A stretch of DNA of 64,000 nt from Winogradskyella haliclonae (GCF_014635865.1 NZ_BMDQ01000001.1:744001-808000); one strand, 5' to 3'. Counted from the stretch's first letter, positions 1-9,111 are shown. Made by a program: numbers and translations. Notes: generated from the letters alone by a model not told the origin.

Positions 1-645
1 ATCTACAGGTGCTGAATCTAAAGCATCCCGAAAAGGACCATAAAAAGCCGAAGCATATTTGGCAGAATAGCTCATAATACCAACATCTAAAAAGTTGGAT
101 TGGTCTAAGGCTTCACGAATGCCTAAAATACGGCCATCCATCATGTCGCTTGGCGCTACAAAATTAGCACCTGCCTCAGCATGAGAAATACTCATTTCGG
201 CTAAAACTTCAACAGTAGTATCGTTTATGATTTTTCCATTTTCGATAATTCCATCATGCCCGTAAGAAGAAAATGGATCAAGTGCGACGTCTGTCATCAC
301 CAACATATCTGGACAAACAGATTTTACTGTTTTAATAGCGCGTTGCATTAATCCATCAGGATTTAAAGCTTCAGTACCTTTATTATCTTTAAGGGTATCA
401 GGGACTTTTACAAAGAGCAAAACGGACTTGAGACCTAAACTCCAAAGTAATTTTATCTCGTCTTTTAGTAAATCTAAACTGTATCGGTAATAATTAGGCA
501 TCGAATCAATTTCTTCTTTGATGCCAGAACCTTCTACAACAAAAAGTGGTACTAAGAAGTCGTTTGGTGAGATATAGGTTTCTCTTACTAAACTTCTAAT
601 AGCTTCATTGGTTCTTAGTCTTCTATTTCTTCTTATTGGGAACAT
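1..645 (-). CDS. hemB: Delta-aminolevulinic acid dehydratase (porphobilinogen synthase), C-terminus cut by window edge
   Basis: Condenses two 5-aminolevulinate molecules to porphobilinogen in the cytoplasm, the second committed step of heme synthesis. I translated the open frame running off the left edge. It starts MFPIRRNRRLRTNEAIRSLV and contains the stretches FLVPLFVVEG, LLFVKVPD, MTDVALDPFSSYGHDG and SYSAKYASAFYGPFRDA, which are characteristic of HemB. The 215 codons present cover roughly the first two thirds of a family member of about 325 residues. The Schiff-base lysine corresponding to the SYSAKYAS motif is present; the second one is probably off the edge. It is the last visible gene of the minus-strand heme operon, 53 bases after hemF. 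Confidence 0.95.
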   Translation of the reverse strand, partial: MFPIRRNRRLRTNEAIRSLVRETYISPNDFLVPLFVVEGSGIKEEIDSMPNYYRYSLDLLKDEIKLLWSLGLKSVLLFVKVPDTLKDNKGTEALNPDGLMQRAIKTVKSVCPDMLVMTDVALDPFSSYGHDGIIENGKIINDTTVEVLAEMSISHAEAGANFVAPSDMMDGRILGIREALDQSNFLDVGIMSYSAKYASAFYGPFRDALDSAPVD

Positions 646-698
646 ATCTTTTCAATCATAAGTTGTAAGTGTAAAGTTATGAGTTTCTCACTCAAACT

Positions 699-1601
699 CT
701 AAACCCAATCTACGGGATTCTCTAATATTTTAATTAAGCGCTCTTCTTCACTGCCAACTTCTGGATTATGGTTATAAACCCATTGTACATGAGGTGGTAA
801 ACTCATAAGAATACTTTCTATCCGTCCATTTGTTTTTAAGCCAAATAATGTGCCTTTATCATGCACTAAATTAAATTCAACATAACGTCCACGACGAATT
901 TCTTGCCAGTTGCGTTGTGCTTCTGTATACTCCAAATCTTTTCTTTTTTCTACAATAGGAACATAAGCATCAAGAAAGCTATCACCAACCTCGGTTACAA
1001 AATTATACCAATCTTGCATTTGCATAGCCTCATTTGCTTTACAATAATCGAAGAATAGACCACCAATACCACGAGCTTCGTTGCGATGTGCATTATAAAA
1101 ATACTCATCACAACGCGCTTTGTATTTTGGATAAAATTCAGAGTTATGTCTGTCGCAAGCTATTTTACAAATCTGATGAAAATGTTTAGCGTCTTCATCA
1201 AACAAATAATAAGGTGTTAAGTCTTGGCCACCGCCAAACCATTGGTCAGCAATATTTCCCTCGTTATCATACATTTCAAAATAACGCCAATTGGCATGTA
1301 CGGTTGGTACCATTGGGTTTTTAGGATGTAAAACCAGACTTAAGCCACAAGCAAAAAAGTTGGCATCTGCTACACCAAAATGTTGCTGTATGGTTTTAGG
1401 TAATTCGCCATGAACAGCAGAAATATTGACGCCACCTTTTTCAAAAACACGGCCATTTTCTATAACTCGTGTGCGTCCACCACCACCTTCTGGGCGCTTC
1501 CATAAATCTTCTTGAAACCTAGCAATACCATCTATTTCCTCAAGTTTTGAGGTGATGCGGTCTTGTAAAATTTGTATGTATTCGTAAAATTTATCTTTCA
1601 T
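699..1601 (-). CDS. hemF: Oxygen-dependent coproporphyrinogen III oxidase
   Basis: Oxidatively decarboxylates two propionates of coproporphyrinogen III to give protoporphyrinogen IX, using O2 and no cofactor. The 300-residue length is normal for the family. Recognisable blocks are GGGGRTRVIENGRVFEKGGVN near residues 38-58, VHANWRYFEM, WFGGGQDLTPYYLF and, near the C-terminus, YVEFNLVHDKGTLFGLKTNG. The gene abuts the GNAT gene with no gap (stop at 1602, start at 1601), so translational coupling is likely. Use of the O2-dependent enzyme suggests an aerobic life style; an oxygen-independent hemN elsewhere cannot be excluded. Confidence 0.97.
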   Translation of the reverse strand: MKDKFYEYIQILQDRITSKLEEIDGIARFQEDLWKRPEGGGGRTRVIENGRVFEKGGVNISAVHGELPKTIQQHFGVADANFFACGLSLVLHPKNPMVPTVHANWRYFEMYDNEGNIADQWFGGGQDLTPYYLFDEDAKHFHQICKIACDRHNSEFYPKYKARCDEYFYNAHRNEARGIGGLFFDYCKANEAMQMQDWYNFVTEVGDSFLDAYVPIVEKRKDLEYTEAQRNWQEIRRGRYVEFNLVHDKGTLFGLKTNGRIESILMSLPPHVQWVYNHNPEVGSEEERLIKILENPVDWV

Positions 1602-2168
1602 CTATACCATTGTTTTATTACAAAATGTGGCATATTCTATATATAACTCAAACAACTCCATATCCAGTGGTTTTTCTCCAGGAGGTGCATAACTTTCTTT
1701 AAGAGTTTTTACCCATTTAAAGTTGTTTTTTTCTGCAACTTTAACGCTACCAATGTTAGTTTTATGAGATATGATTTGAAGTATTTCTAAACCCAAATTT
1801 TCAAAAGCATGTTTTGATAATGCTTTAACAGATTGAGAGATTAAGCCTTTGTTTTCAAAATTATAGCCAATACAATAGGCAAACTCGCCTTGTTTTTTGT
1901 TCCAATCGAGTTCTTTTATGTAAATAAGTCCAGCAAGCTCCCTAGTTTCAGAATGTTTTAGAGTAAATAAGAATACCTCTTTGTTTTCAAAGGCTTTTAC
2001 CTTTGCTTCAATAAAATATTGAGATAAAGTAGGACTCAAATTTTGTTTAAGAGTCTCTGGGAAAAAGCGTTTAAAACGGTCTTCATTAGCAACAACTAAA
2101 TCACAAATCTTCCATGCATCTCCAGTATGCACAGGATTTATTTCAAAGCCATTGAATTGTGCAATCAT
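1602..2168 (-). CDS. GNAT family N-acetyltransferase (RimJ/RimL-like)
   Basis: This 188-residue protein looks like a RimJ/RimL-type acetyltransferase that would move an acetyl group from acetyl-CoA to an amine. Supporting stretches are FEINPVHTGDAWKICDLVVANEDRF at the N-terminus, LAGLIYIKELDWNKKQGEFAYCIG in the core, and LGLEILQIISHKTNIGSVKVAEK with NNFKWVKTLKE, the usual strand-helix end of the GNAT fold. The substrate cannot be read from sequence. The ATG overlaps the stop of the EI24 gene by one base (TAATG on the minus strand) and the stop touches hemF, so it is transcribed with the heme genes. A role in heme synthesis is not implied by the fold. Confidence 0.85.
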   Translation of the reverse strand: MIAQFNGFEINPVHTGDAWKICDLVVANEDRFKRFFPETLKQNLSPTLSQYFIEAKVKAFENKEVFLFTLKHSETRELAGLIYIKELDWNKKQGEFAYCIGYNFENKGLISQSVKALSKHAFENLGLEILQIISHKTNIGSVKVAEKNNFKWVKTLKESYAPPGEKPLDMELFELYIEYATFCNKTMV

Positions 2169-2956
2169 TACCTATTTTCTATAATTTTAAAAGGCTCAAA
2201 ACCAATATGTTCGCCTTCATCATCATCAAACAATAAATCTACAGTGATTATTGATGCTGAGGTAACGCTCAATGGCAATACGAGTATAACACCAATTACT
2301 GGTATAAATAATAAGAGTAAAAACCCGATACCATTCCCTATGGCTAATCCTCGGTGTTTTTTTATAAAAGCAATACTCTCTCTATAACTAAAATGACGCT
2401 CTAGTGTGTAATCCATATTAGAAACACCTGCATAATACGCCTGAACTAAAAATAATAAAGCCGTTGAAAAAATATTAACTACTGGTATAAACTTTAATAA
2501 AAGTATGGGTAGCGTGTATATAAGCTCTTTAGTTAAGTTTCTTAATCCAATTCGAACACTGCGAACGAGTTGTTTTGAAAATGTGGCATTGGTGTGATTT
2601 TCTGCAGGTTGGCCAGTGTAATATTCTTCAATCTTCTCTGAAACGGGACTCATAAAAGGTGAGGACAACGCCATAATAATATGCTTAAAAAGTATAAGTC
2701 CAATAGCAAATATTACAATTCCTGAAATAAAGGTAGAGATAGCTGTGAAAGTACCTTTGCCAAATTCCCAAGGCCATATACCTGCTATCCATTCGCCAAG
2801 ATTATCTGAGAGTCCATAGGCAGAAACAAATATCAAAATAAAAACAACAACGCTTATTAGTATTGGAATAACAAAGTATTTCCAAAGTTTTAATTTAGAA
2901 ATAAGTGCATAAGCACCTGAATACACTTGTAAGCCTTTAAAGATGTTTTGAACCAT
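2168..2956 (-). CDS. EI24 / CysZ-like multi-spanning membrane protein
   Basis: A 262-residue inner-membrane protein of the EI24 (Etoposide-induced 2.4) family, the family that also holds the sulfate permease CysZ. Visible are about four to five hydrophobic spans (roughly residues 26-48, 70-95, 145-170 and 205-240), the family-type segment LFKHIIMALSSPFMSPVSEKIEEYYTG, and the loop AYYAGVSNMDYTLERHFSYRESIAFIKKHRGLAIGNGIG. Flavobacteria often carry this gene inside the heme operon, but its role there is not established. Here it lies 65 bases after hemE and overlaps the next gene by one base. Sulfate transport is possible only by analogy. Confidence 0.8.
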   Translation of the reverse strand: MVQNIFKGLQVYSGAYALISKLKLWKYFVIPILISVVVFILIFVSAYGLSDNLGEWIAGIWPWEFGKGTFTAISTFISGIVIFAIGLILFKHIIMALSSPFMSPVSEKIEEYYTGQPAENHTNATFSKQLVRSVRIGLRNLTKELIYTLPILLLKFIPVVNIFSTALLFLVQAYYAGVSNMDYTLERHFSYRESIAFIKKHRGLAIGNGIGFLLLLFIPVIGVILVLPLSVTSASIITVDLLFDDDEGEHIGFEPFKIIENR

Positions 2957-3021
2957 CGTTTTCTTGTTTTTGATAATAGAGTTAACTACTAAACAGACGC
3001 TTAAACTGGCATTGTGTTACG

Positions 3022-4053
3022 CTAGTTTGGGCTTTTATAGTCTTTAACAGCATCGATAAAAGCCTTGGCGTTATCTAAAGGAATGTTTGGTAAAATTCCA
3101 TGACCTAAGTTAACGATGTATTTATCTTTTCCAAAATCGTTAATCATTTGATGCACCATTTTTTTGATTTCTGCAGGTGGAGAAAACAATCGTGTTGGGT
3201 CAAAATTACCTTGTAAGGTGATATTTCCACCTGTTAAATAACGTGCATTTCTAGCAGAACATGTCCAATCTACACCTAGTGCCGAAGCACCAGATTTTGC
3301 CATTTCGCCAAGGGCAAACCAGCAACCTTTTCCAAAAGCGATGACTGGTGTTTCGACTTTTACAGCATCAATGATTTGTTGAATATATTGCCAAGAAAAT
3401 TCTTGATAATCTACTGGAGACAACATGCCTCCCCAAGAATCGAAAACTTGAACAGCATTAACGCCAGCTTTCACTTTTTCTTTTAAATAAGCAATAGTTG
3501 TGTCTGTAATTTTTTGAAGTAAACTGTGTGCTGCAATAGGATTTGTAAAGCAAAATTCTTTAGCCTTATCAAAGTTTTTAGAACCTTGCCCTTGCACACA
3601 ATAGCATAAAATTGTCCATGGTGAACCAGCGAAACCTATTAAGGGAATTTCGTTGTTTAGTTTTTCTTTAGTGGCTTTTATAGCTTGGTAAACGTAATCT
3701 AATTCTACGGTCACATCAGGGACAACGACATTATCTACATCTTTTTGAGAACGAATAGGATTAGGTAAATACGGACCAAAATTTGGTTTCATCTGTACCT
3801 CAATATTCATTGCTTGAGGAATCACTAGAATATCACTAAACAAAATCGCAGCGTCCATGCCGTATCTTCGGATAGGCTGTACAGTAATTTCACTTGCCAA
3901 TTCAGGAGTCTGGCAACGTGTAAAGAAATCGTACTTAGCCTTTATTTCCATAAACTCTGGTAAATAACGACCAGCTTGACGCATCATCCAAACTGGAGGG
4001 CGTTCAACAGTTTCGCCCTTTAATGCTCTTAAAAATAAATCGTTCTTAATCAT
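3022..4053 (-). CDS. hemE: Uroporphyrinogen III decarboxylase
   Basis: Removes the four acetate carboxyls of uroporphyrinogen III to make coproporphyrinogen III. The 343-residue protein carries the N-terminal signature [16 protein letters not shown] (residues 19-34) and the second family signature around [19 protein letters not shown]. Further conserved pieces are [26 protein letters not shown] and [16 protein letters not shown]. Length matches the family. It starts three bases after the hemC-hemD stop, so the two are cotranscribed in the minus-strand heme operon. Confidence 0.97.
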   Translation of the reverse strand: MIKNDLFLRALKGETVERPPVWMMRQAGRYLPEFMEIKAKYDFFTRCQTPELASEITVQPIRRYGMDAAILFSDILVIPQAMNIEVQMKPNFGPYLPNPIRSQKDVDNVVVPDVTVELDYVYQAIKATKEKLNNEIPLIGFAGSPWTILCYCVQGQGSKNFDKAKEFCFTNPIAAHSLLQKITDTTIAYLKEKVKAGVNAVQVFDSWGGMLSPVDYQEFSWQYIQQIIDAVKVETPVIAFGKGCWFALGEMAKSGASALGVDWTCSARNARYLTGGNITLQGNFDPTRLFSPPAEIKKMVHQMINDFGKDKYIVNLGHGILPNIPLDNAKAFIDAVKDYKSPN

Positions 4054-4056
4054 ATT

Positions 4057-5634
4057 TTAAACGTAGTATTCGTTTACTAATTCTATGACACTTTCAACCG
4101 TTGGTACTTTTGCAATTCTAACGTCTTCAAAGTGTTTTTTTGCAGCATTTGCTGTAGTCTCTCCAATACAAAATGCAATGCCTTTGGCACGATTTTGCCT
4201 TAAGAAACTGTCAACTGTGGATGGGCTATAAAACATAATGCCATCGACATTATCCTCTAGTTTTACAGCATCATATTTGGTTTGATAAGCCTCAACTTCG
4301 TTAACCGTAATGTTATGCTTAGTTAGGATGTTTGGTAAATCATCCAAACGTAAATCACTACAGAAATAAGTGACTTCAGTCCCATCAATATATTCAACTA
4401 AATATTCTGCTAACTTCTTTACATTTGGTGCCATGTGAGCAACTTTACCAATACGTTTCTCAATCGTACGTTTGGTGCGGCGCCCAACACAGTAGATATT
4501 TTTGAACTGTAACTCTTCATTAGAAAAGTTAGTTAATAAAGCTTCAACAGCATTCTGACTTGTGATTATGACATTCTGAATTTCGTTTCTGACAACTTTT
4601 TTTGAGATTCTGTTGAGGCTAATTTTTATAGCATCATTACTTTCAGAAACCACTTCGTTATGAAACAACAACTTTTGGTCTTCTGTTAATGTTTTGGTCG
4701 AATAAATAGTCGTCTTTTTGTCGCTACGTTGTAATTGATCAATTAGCTTTTTTCCACCTTTTTCGATAACATAATCTGCACAAAATTTAGCAATACCCTC
4801 ATGTTTTCCAAATGGCATAACTTTAGTAACTTCAATTTTTCTGGATCCATCTTTACTTAGAAGAATACCTTTAAAATGAACTTCATTATCTTTATTGATA
4901 TAACAAATAGCACCGATTGGAGCAGTACAACCACCTTCTAAACGATTTAAAAATTCACGCTCAATAGTTGTTCCTATCTCAGTCTCAGGATGATTAATCT
5001 CTTTGCAGATGTCTCTTACTTCATCATCATCTTCTAATGCAGCAACCATTACGGCACCTTGAGCAGGTGCAGGAATCATCCAATGAAGATTAATAGAATT
5101 TTCAGGTTTAATACCTAATCGACCCAAACCGGCACCAGCAAATATGGCACCATTCCAATCATTATTTTCTAATTTTTCGAGTCTAGAATTTACATTTCCT
5201 CTTAACCCAACAATAGTATGCGTAGGGTAGCGGTTAAGCCATTGTGCACGGCGTCGTAAACTACCAGTAGCAATAACAGCATCTTTAGCGGATAGGAATT
5301 CCTCATTCTTTTTAAAAACTAGGGTATCGTTTATATTTCCTCGCTTTAAAACAGCAGCTTGTACAATGCCTTTTGGTAAAATGGTTGGGACGTCTTTTAA
5401 AGAATGTACAGCAATATCAATATCACCATTAAGCATAGCAATATCAAGTGTTTTAGTGAAGATTCCTGTAATCCCAAGTTCGTATAAAGGTTTGTCTAAA
5501 ACAATATCTCCTGTGGATTTTACAGGGACTAATACGGTTTTATGACCTAACTGTTCGAGTAGAGATTGAACAGTTTTTGCTTGCCACATAGCGAGCTGGC
5601 TGTCGCGTGTGCCAATGCGAATTATTCTAGACAT
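4057..5634 (-). CDS. hemC: Fused hydroxymethylbilane synthase / uroporphyrinogen-III synthase
   Basis: One 525-residue chain appears to join HemC and HemD, so it would polymerise four porphobilinogens and then cyclise the product to uroporphyrinogen III. Residues 1 to about 300 are HemC: IGTRDSQLAMWQA, the catalytic-Asp motif HSLKDVP (residues 77-83), the arginine-rich GSLRRRAQW, and LEGGCTAPIGA with Cys236 as the dipyrromethane cofactor attachment site. From about residue 307 the sequence is HemD-like, with VIITSQNAVEALL, YCVGRRT and GIMFYSPSTVDSFL. HemC alone is normally about 310 residues and HemD about 250, so the length fits a fusion. The frame overlaps the 3' end of hemA by eight bases. 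Confidence 0.95.
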   Translation of the reverse strand: MSRIIRIGTRDSQLAMWQAKTVQSLLEQLGHKTVLVPVKSTGDIVLDKPLYELGITGIFTKTLDIAMLNGDIDIAVHSLKDVPTILPKGIVQAAVLKRGNINDTLVFKKNEEFLSAKDAVIATGSLRRRAQWLNRYPTHTIVGLRGNVNSRLEKLENNDWNGAIFAGAGLGRLGIKPENSINLHWMIPAPAQGAVMVAALEDDDEVRDICKEINHPETEIGTTIEREFLNRLEGGCTAPIGAICYINKDNEVHFKGILLSKDGSRKIEVTKVMPFGKHEGIAKFCADYVIEKGGKKLIDQLQRSDKKTTIYSTKTLTEDQKLLFHNEVVSESNDAIKISLNRISKKVVRNEIQNVIITSQNAVEALLTNFSNEELQFKNIYCVGRRTKRTIEKRIGKVAHMAPNVKKLAEYLVEYIDGTEVTYFCSDLRLDDLPNILTKHNITVNEVEAYQTKYDAVKLEDNVDGIMFYSPSTVDSFLRQNRAKGIAFCIGETTANAAKKHFEDVRIAKVPTVESVIELVNEYYV

Positions 5635-6874
5635 TATCTGTAGTTTCTAACTGAAATATTTTTTTGATGAGTTCCAAACTCTCATCTGAAGAGTTATTAT
5701 CTTCTCTTAAGTGATGTGCAAATTGATTGGTAATTTTCTGAATTAAGTTATTTGTAATCAATTCGGCTTGCTCTTCGTTAAAATCGTTAAGCTTTTTACG
5801 TTGCGTAGAGACTTCAGAATTTTTTAAATCCGTAAGCTTGTGTTTAATGGCTTGTATTGTAGGGACAAATTTTAAAGTGTCTAACCAGGAATTAAATTCT
5901 GCCATTATTTCTGAAATAATAGCTTCAGCAGCAGGAATAAATGCTTTGCGCTTTTCTAAAGTTTCATCAGTAATCTTTGCTAAGTCATCCAAATGAACTA
6001 ATGTAATATTATCTAAATCTCTAACATCTTCATTAACATTTTTTGGAATTGATAAATCCAAAATCAATAAAGGCTTATCAGTTTGTATTAGTGACTTGTA
6101 AATTGTTGGGTCTTGTGCACCAGTAGCCACAATTACAATATCAGAAGTATTTACTTCTTCTTGTAGATTGCTATAATCTTTAACTAACACATTGAATTTA
6201 CCTGCAACAGCTTCAGCCTTATCTTTGGTTCTATTGATAAGCGTAATATGAGAATTTTTAGTATGCTTAACTAGATTTTCACAAGTGTTACGTCCTATTT
6301 TACCAGTACCAAAAAGTAGAATATTCTTGTCCGAAATATTCTTGACATTATTCATAATATACTGAACAGAAGCAAATGATACAGATGTAGCACCAGAGGA
6401 TAATTCTGTCTCTGTTTTAATTCGTTTACTAGCTTGAATAACTGCATTTAGTAAACGTTCTATGTAAGAATTAAGTAATCCGGCGGCTTTTGATTGTCGT
6501 GCACCAGCTTTTAGTTGACCGATAATTTCAAAATCACCAAGGATTTGACTATCCAAACCAGAACCTACTCTAAACATATGAGAGATGGCATCGTTATTTT
6601 TATGTACGTAGGCAACTTTTTGAAACTCTTCAACAGTCCCTTTTGTATTTTCGCACAATAGATGGATAAGTTGATAAGGGTGCTCAGCAAATCCATAAAT
6701 TTCTGTACGATTACAGGTAGAAACAAGCAAGAGACTTTCTATACCATTTGTTTTGGCTTGTTCCAAAACAGCATTCTTGGCAGCATCACTTAAACTAAAG
6801 TGACCACGAACCTCAGCATCAGCTTTTTTGTAGCTGAGCCCAATAGCATAAAAATGTGTATTCTTTTGTTGCAT
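5627..6874 (-). CDS. hemA: Glutamyl-tRNA reductase
   Basis: NADPH-dependent reduction of glutamyl-tRNA to glutamate-1-semialdehyde, the entry step of the C5 heme pathway. Counting from the ATG at 6874, the catalytic cysteine is in STCNRTEIY (Cys54), followed by VGSGLDSQILGDFEIIGQLK and the nucleotide-binding segment LLFGTGKIGRNTCENL. A longer reading from GTG at 6907 adds eleven residues. I reject it because a TAnnTTTG promoter element occupies 6907-6914, which puts the transcript start downstream of that codon, and because family members begin close to HFYAIGLSYKKADAEVRG. HemL, needed for the next step, is not in the window. First gene of the heme operon. Confidence 0.95.
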   Translation of the reverse strand: MQQKNTHFYAIGLSYKKADAEVRGHFSLSDAAKNAVLEQAKTNGIESLLLVSTCNRTEIYGFAEHPYQLIHLLCENTKGTVEEFQKVAYVHKNNDAISHMFRVGSGLDSQILGDFEIIGQLKAGARQSKAAGLLNSYIERLLNAVIQASKRIKTETELSSGATSVSFASVQYIMNNVKNISDKNILLFGTGKIGRNTCENLVKHTKNSHITLINRTKDKAEAVAGKFNVLVKDYSNLQEEVNTSDIVIVATGAQDPTIYKSLIQTDKPLLILDLSIPKNVNEDVRDLDNITLVHLDDLAKITDETLEKRKAFIPAAEAIISEIMAEFNSWLDTLKFVPTIQAIKHKLTDLKNSEVSTQRKKLNDFNEEQAELITNNLIQKITNQFAHHLREDNNSSDESLELIKKIFQLETTDNV

Positions 6875-6906
6875 TCGCTGCTTTACTGCTCTAGGAATTA
6901 ACAGCA

Positions 6907-6914
6907 CAAAAATA
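6907..6914 (-). promoter_or_regulatory. Promoter -7 element of the hemA-led heme operon
   Basis: The minus strand reads TATTTTTG, matching the Bacteroidetes -7 consensus TAnnTTTG, 33 bases before the hemA ATG. No good TTG partner is visible at 17-23 bases; the closest lies about 28 bases upstream. The element supports the downstream start of hemA. Confidence 0.5.
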
Positions 6915-7008
6915 TATTTGTTAATTGCATAAAAATAACGCTCAAAGAACTTAAAGTGTCGTTTCGGGTTTTTTGAGTTTAATTTTTATTAAAATATGAT
7001 ATTTGTCA

Positions 7009-7016
7009 TACTTTTG
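7009..7016 (+). promoter_or_regulatory. Promoter -7 element of the AraC gene
   Basis: TACTTTTG matches TAnnTTTG, about 58 bases before the ATG at 7074. A -33 TTG at normal spacing is not obvious. The TTTAGA dyad at 7047-7063 lies downstream of the expected transcript start. Confidence 0.45.
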
Positions 7017-7046
7017 TAGTGAATCCAAGGGTTTACAAGATCTTTG

Positions 7047-7063
7047 TTTAGAATGAATCTAAA
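7047..7063. promoter_or_regulatory. TTTAGA-N5-TCTAAA dyad, candidate metal-regulator operator
   Basis: Two perfect 6-base arms, TTTAGA and TCTAAA, flank five bases, eleven bases before the AraC start codon. The arms equal the core of the long dyad at the TonB-receptor promoter (26836-26869, where the spacer is four) and resemble the site before feoA (34374-34390). A role as operator for the DtxR/MntR-type regulator or for Fur is inference. AT-rich chance occurrence is the alternative. Confidence 0.45.
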
Positions 7064-7073
7064 TAACAGTTAA

Positions 7074-7973
7074 ATGAAAATTGAAAAATCTAGCTTAAAA
7101 AGTGTCGCTGTAGGTTCTTTTAATGAGACCTTTCTAGAAGATGGTTTTTTTGTATTGAGCTATAAGAATGATAATGAGGCTGTTGAGGTCGTAGAACGCC
7201 GTATAGATAGCAGTTATATACAGTTTCACTTTTGTACAAAAGGCGAGGCCACTTTTGTCTTTAATCAAGGGACATATCGCTTACCTATTCATCAAGATAC
7301 GTCGCTATTACTTTATAATCCACAACGTGATTTACCCATTCACTTAGAAGTGCAACCTAATTGTTGGCTGGTGTCTCTTGTGATTTCTTTAGAGAAATTT
7401 CATGGGTTGTTTTCGCAAGATGCGTCCTATGTTACGTTTTTATCAGACGATAATCGTGATAAAAAATATTATAAAGATGGTGTTATATCACCATCAATGG
7501 CAGTTGTTTTAAATCAGTTGCTAAGTTTTAATCTTAATGCCTCAATCAAATCATTATACTTTAGAGGAAAAGCTTATGAAATGTTAAGTCTCTTTTTTAA
7601 TAGAAGTGAAGACGCCAATATTGAGCAGTGCCCATTTTTAGTAGACGAAGAAAATGTCGCTAAATTAAAAAAGGCAAAAGACATTATAATAGCACAAATG
7701 GCAGAGCCACCAACATTACAAGAATTGGCAGATACTATAGGCTTAAGTCTTAAAAAACTCAAAGAAGGTTTTAAACAAATTTATGGCGATTCGGTTTTTA
7801 GTTTTCTCTTTGATTATAAGATGGAAGTCGCAAGAAAACTATTAGAATCTGGAGACTACAACGTTAATGAAGTTGGCTTAAAAGTGGGTTACAGCACTGC
7901 CAGTCATTTTATTGCAGCGTTTAAAAAAAAATATGGTACTACGCCTAAGAAATATATTACTGAAACTAATTAA
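7074..7973 (+). CDS. AraC family transcriptional regulator
   Basis: A 299-residue regulator with an N-terminal sensor-like half (IQFHFCTKGEATFVFNQGTYRLPI is cupin-like) and a C-terminal AraC DNA-binding half from about residue 205. The second half shows both helix-turn-helix units: PTLQELADTIGLSLKKLKEGFKQIYGDSVFSFL and VNEVGLKVGYSTASHFIAAFKKKYGTTPKKY. It is divergent from hemA and precedes hemH, an arrangement that suggests control of heme or iron genes. A TTTAGA-type dyad lies between its promoter and its ATG, so it may itself be iron- or manganese-responsive. The ligand is unknown. Confidence 0.88.
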   Translation: MKIEKSSLKSVAVGSFNETFLEDGFFVLSYKNDNEAVEVVERRIDSSYIQFHFCTKGEATFVFNQGTYRLPIHQDTSLLLYNPQRDLPIHLEVQPNCWLVSLVISLEKFHGLFSQDASYVTFLSDDNRDKKYYKDGVISPSMAVVLNQLLSFNLNASIKSLYFRGKAYEMLSLFFNRSEDANIEQCPFLVDEENVAKLKKAKDIIIAQMAEPPTLQELADTIGLSLKKLKEGFKQIYGDSVFSFLFDYKMEVARKLLESGDYNVNEVGLKVGYSTASHFIAAFKKKYGTTPKKYITETN

Positions 7974-8024
7974 TGAAGTTTTAAAACTATACTAATATTA
8001 CAAAATTCAATACTACAAGCTTAA

Positions 8025-8058
8025 TTGATAAACAAATTGCATTGTATTTTTACATTTG
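8025..8058 (+). promoter_or_regulatory. hemH promoter
   Basis: TACATTTG at 8051-8058 matches the -7 consensus TAnnTTTG, with TTG at 8025-8027 giving a 23-base gap, at the long end of the usual range. Only twelve bases separate the element from the hemH ATG, so the mRNA leader would be very short. Confidence 0.5.
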
Positions 8059-8070
8059 AAAAATTGAAAG

Positions 8071-9111
8071 ATGAAAAAAGGAATATTACTAGTTAATTTA
8101 GGCTCACCAGATACGCCAAACCCTAAAGATGTGAAACGTTATTTAGGAGAATTCTTAATGGATGAGCGCGTGATTGATGTGCCGCTTTGGGCGCGCAATC
8201 TTTTGGTAAAAGGGATAATACTAAACACACGACCAAAAGCGTCTGCCAAAGCGTATCAAAAAATTTGGTGGGACGAAGGTTCGCCATTAATTGTACTATC
8301 AGAAAGACTGCAAGAAAAAGTCCAAAATAACGTCGATTATCCAGTTGCTTTAGCTATGCGTTATGGAAGTATGACCATTAAAAAAGGACTTCAAGAGTTA
8401 GTAGATAAAGGCTGTACTGAAATTAAAACAGTTCCTCTATATCCACAATTCGCCATGGCTACAACCGAAACTATCGATGTAAAAGTAGACGAATTGGTAG
8501 CTGAGTATTTTCCTGACATAAAAATTACCAGAACACCTGCCTTTTACCATCGTAAAGATTACATTAGTGTACTTTCAAAAAGTATTGCTGAAAAGCTTGA
8601 TGGTATAGATTACGAGCATATTTTGTTTAGTTATCACGGTGTCCCTGAACGTCATATCCGTAAGAGTGATGTGACTAATGGAAATTGTAAAATGGATGGT
8701 AGATGCTGCTTCAAAAAAGGAAGTGAACAGCACGAGTTTTGTTACCGTCACCAATGCGAAATTACGACGGTTAATGTGGCCAAAGCTTTAGGCTTAAAAA
8801 ATGGGACGTATTCAACTACCTTCCAATCCAGACTTGGATTTGACCCGTGGTTAAAACCTTACACAGATCGTACTATTGAACGAATGGGAAAAGCTGGAAC
8901 TAAAAAAATGGCGATCGTAACACCAGCTTTTGTTAGTGACTGTTTAGAGACTTTGGAAGAAATTGCGATGGAAGGCGAAGAAATTTTTCATGAAGTAGGC
9001 GGCAAAGAGTTTACCGTAATTCCATGTTTAAACGACCGCGAAGACTTTGCTCAAGTACTTACTAATATTATTGAAGAATGGGCTTCTAAAGAAAAAGCTT
9101 TAACCGTTTAA
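8071..9111 (+). CDS. hemH: Ferrochelatase
   Basis: Inserts Fe2+ into protoporphyrin IX, the last step of heme synthesis. The 346-residue protein starts KGILLVNLGSPDTP and contains the catalytic-His motif FSYHGVPERH (His189) and VTPAFVSDCLETLEEI near residues 283-298. Residues 206-229 form a cysteine-rich insertion with Cys206, 212, 213, 224 and 229 (pattern NC-x5-CC-x10-C-x4-C). Similar insertions occur in ferrochelatases of other bacteria; an iron-sulfur or metal site is possible but not shown. The stop overlaps the ATG of the MATE gene by one base (TAATG). Confidence 0.97.
   Translation: MKKGILLVNLGSPDTPNPKDVKRYLGEFLMDERVIDVPLWARNLLVKGIILNTRPKASAKAYQKIWWDEGSPLIVLSERLQEKVQNNVDYPVALAMRYGSMTIKKGLQELVDKGCTEIKTVPLYPQFAMATTETIDVKVDELVAEYFPDIKITRTPAFYHRKDYISVLSKSIAEKLDGIDYEHILFSYHGVPERHIRKSDVTNGNCKMDGRCCFKKGSEQHEFCYRHQCEITTVNVAKALGLKNGTYSTTFQSRLGFDPWLKPYTDRTIERMGKAGTKKMAIVTPAFVSDCLETLEEIAMEGEEIFHEVGGKEFTVIPCLNDREDFAQVLTNIIEEWASKEKALTV

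Noticed and set aside
2127..2387. 86-codon plus-strand open frame
   Set aside because: Antisense across the junction of two well supported minus-strand genes (GNAT and EI24) with no coding evidence of its own.
6875..6907. GTG start 33 bases upstream of the chosen hemA ATG
   Set aside because: A TAnnTTTG promoter element overlaps the codon, placing transcription start downstream, and family members begin near the internal Met.
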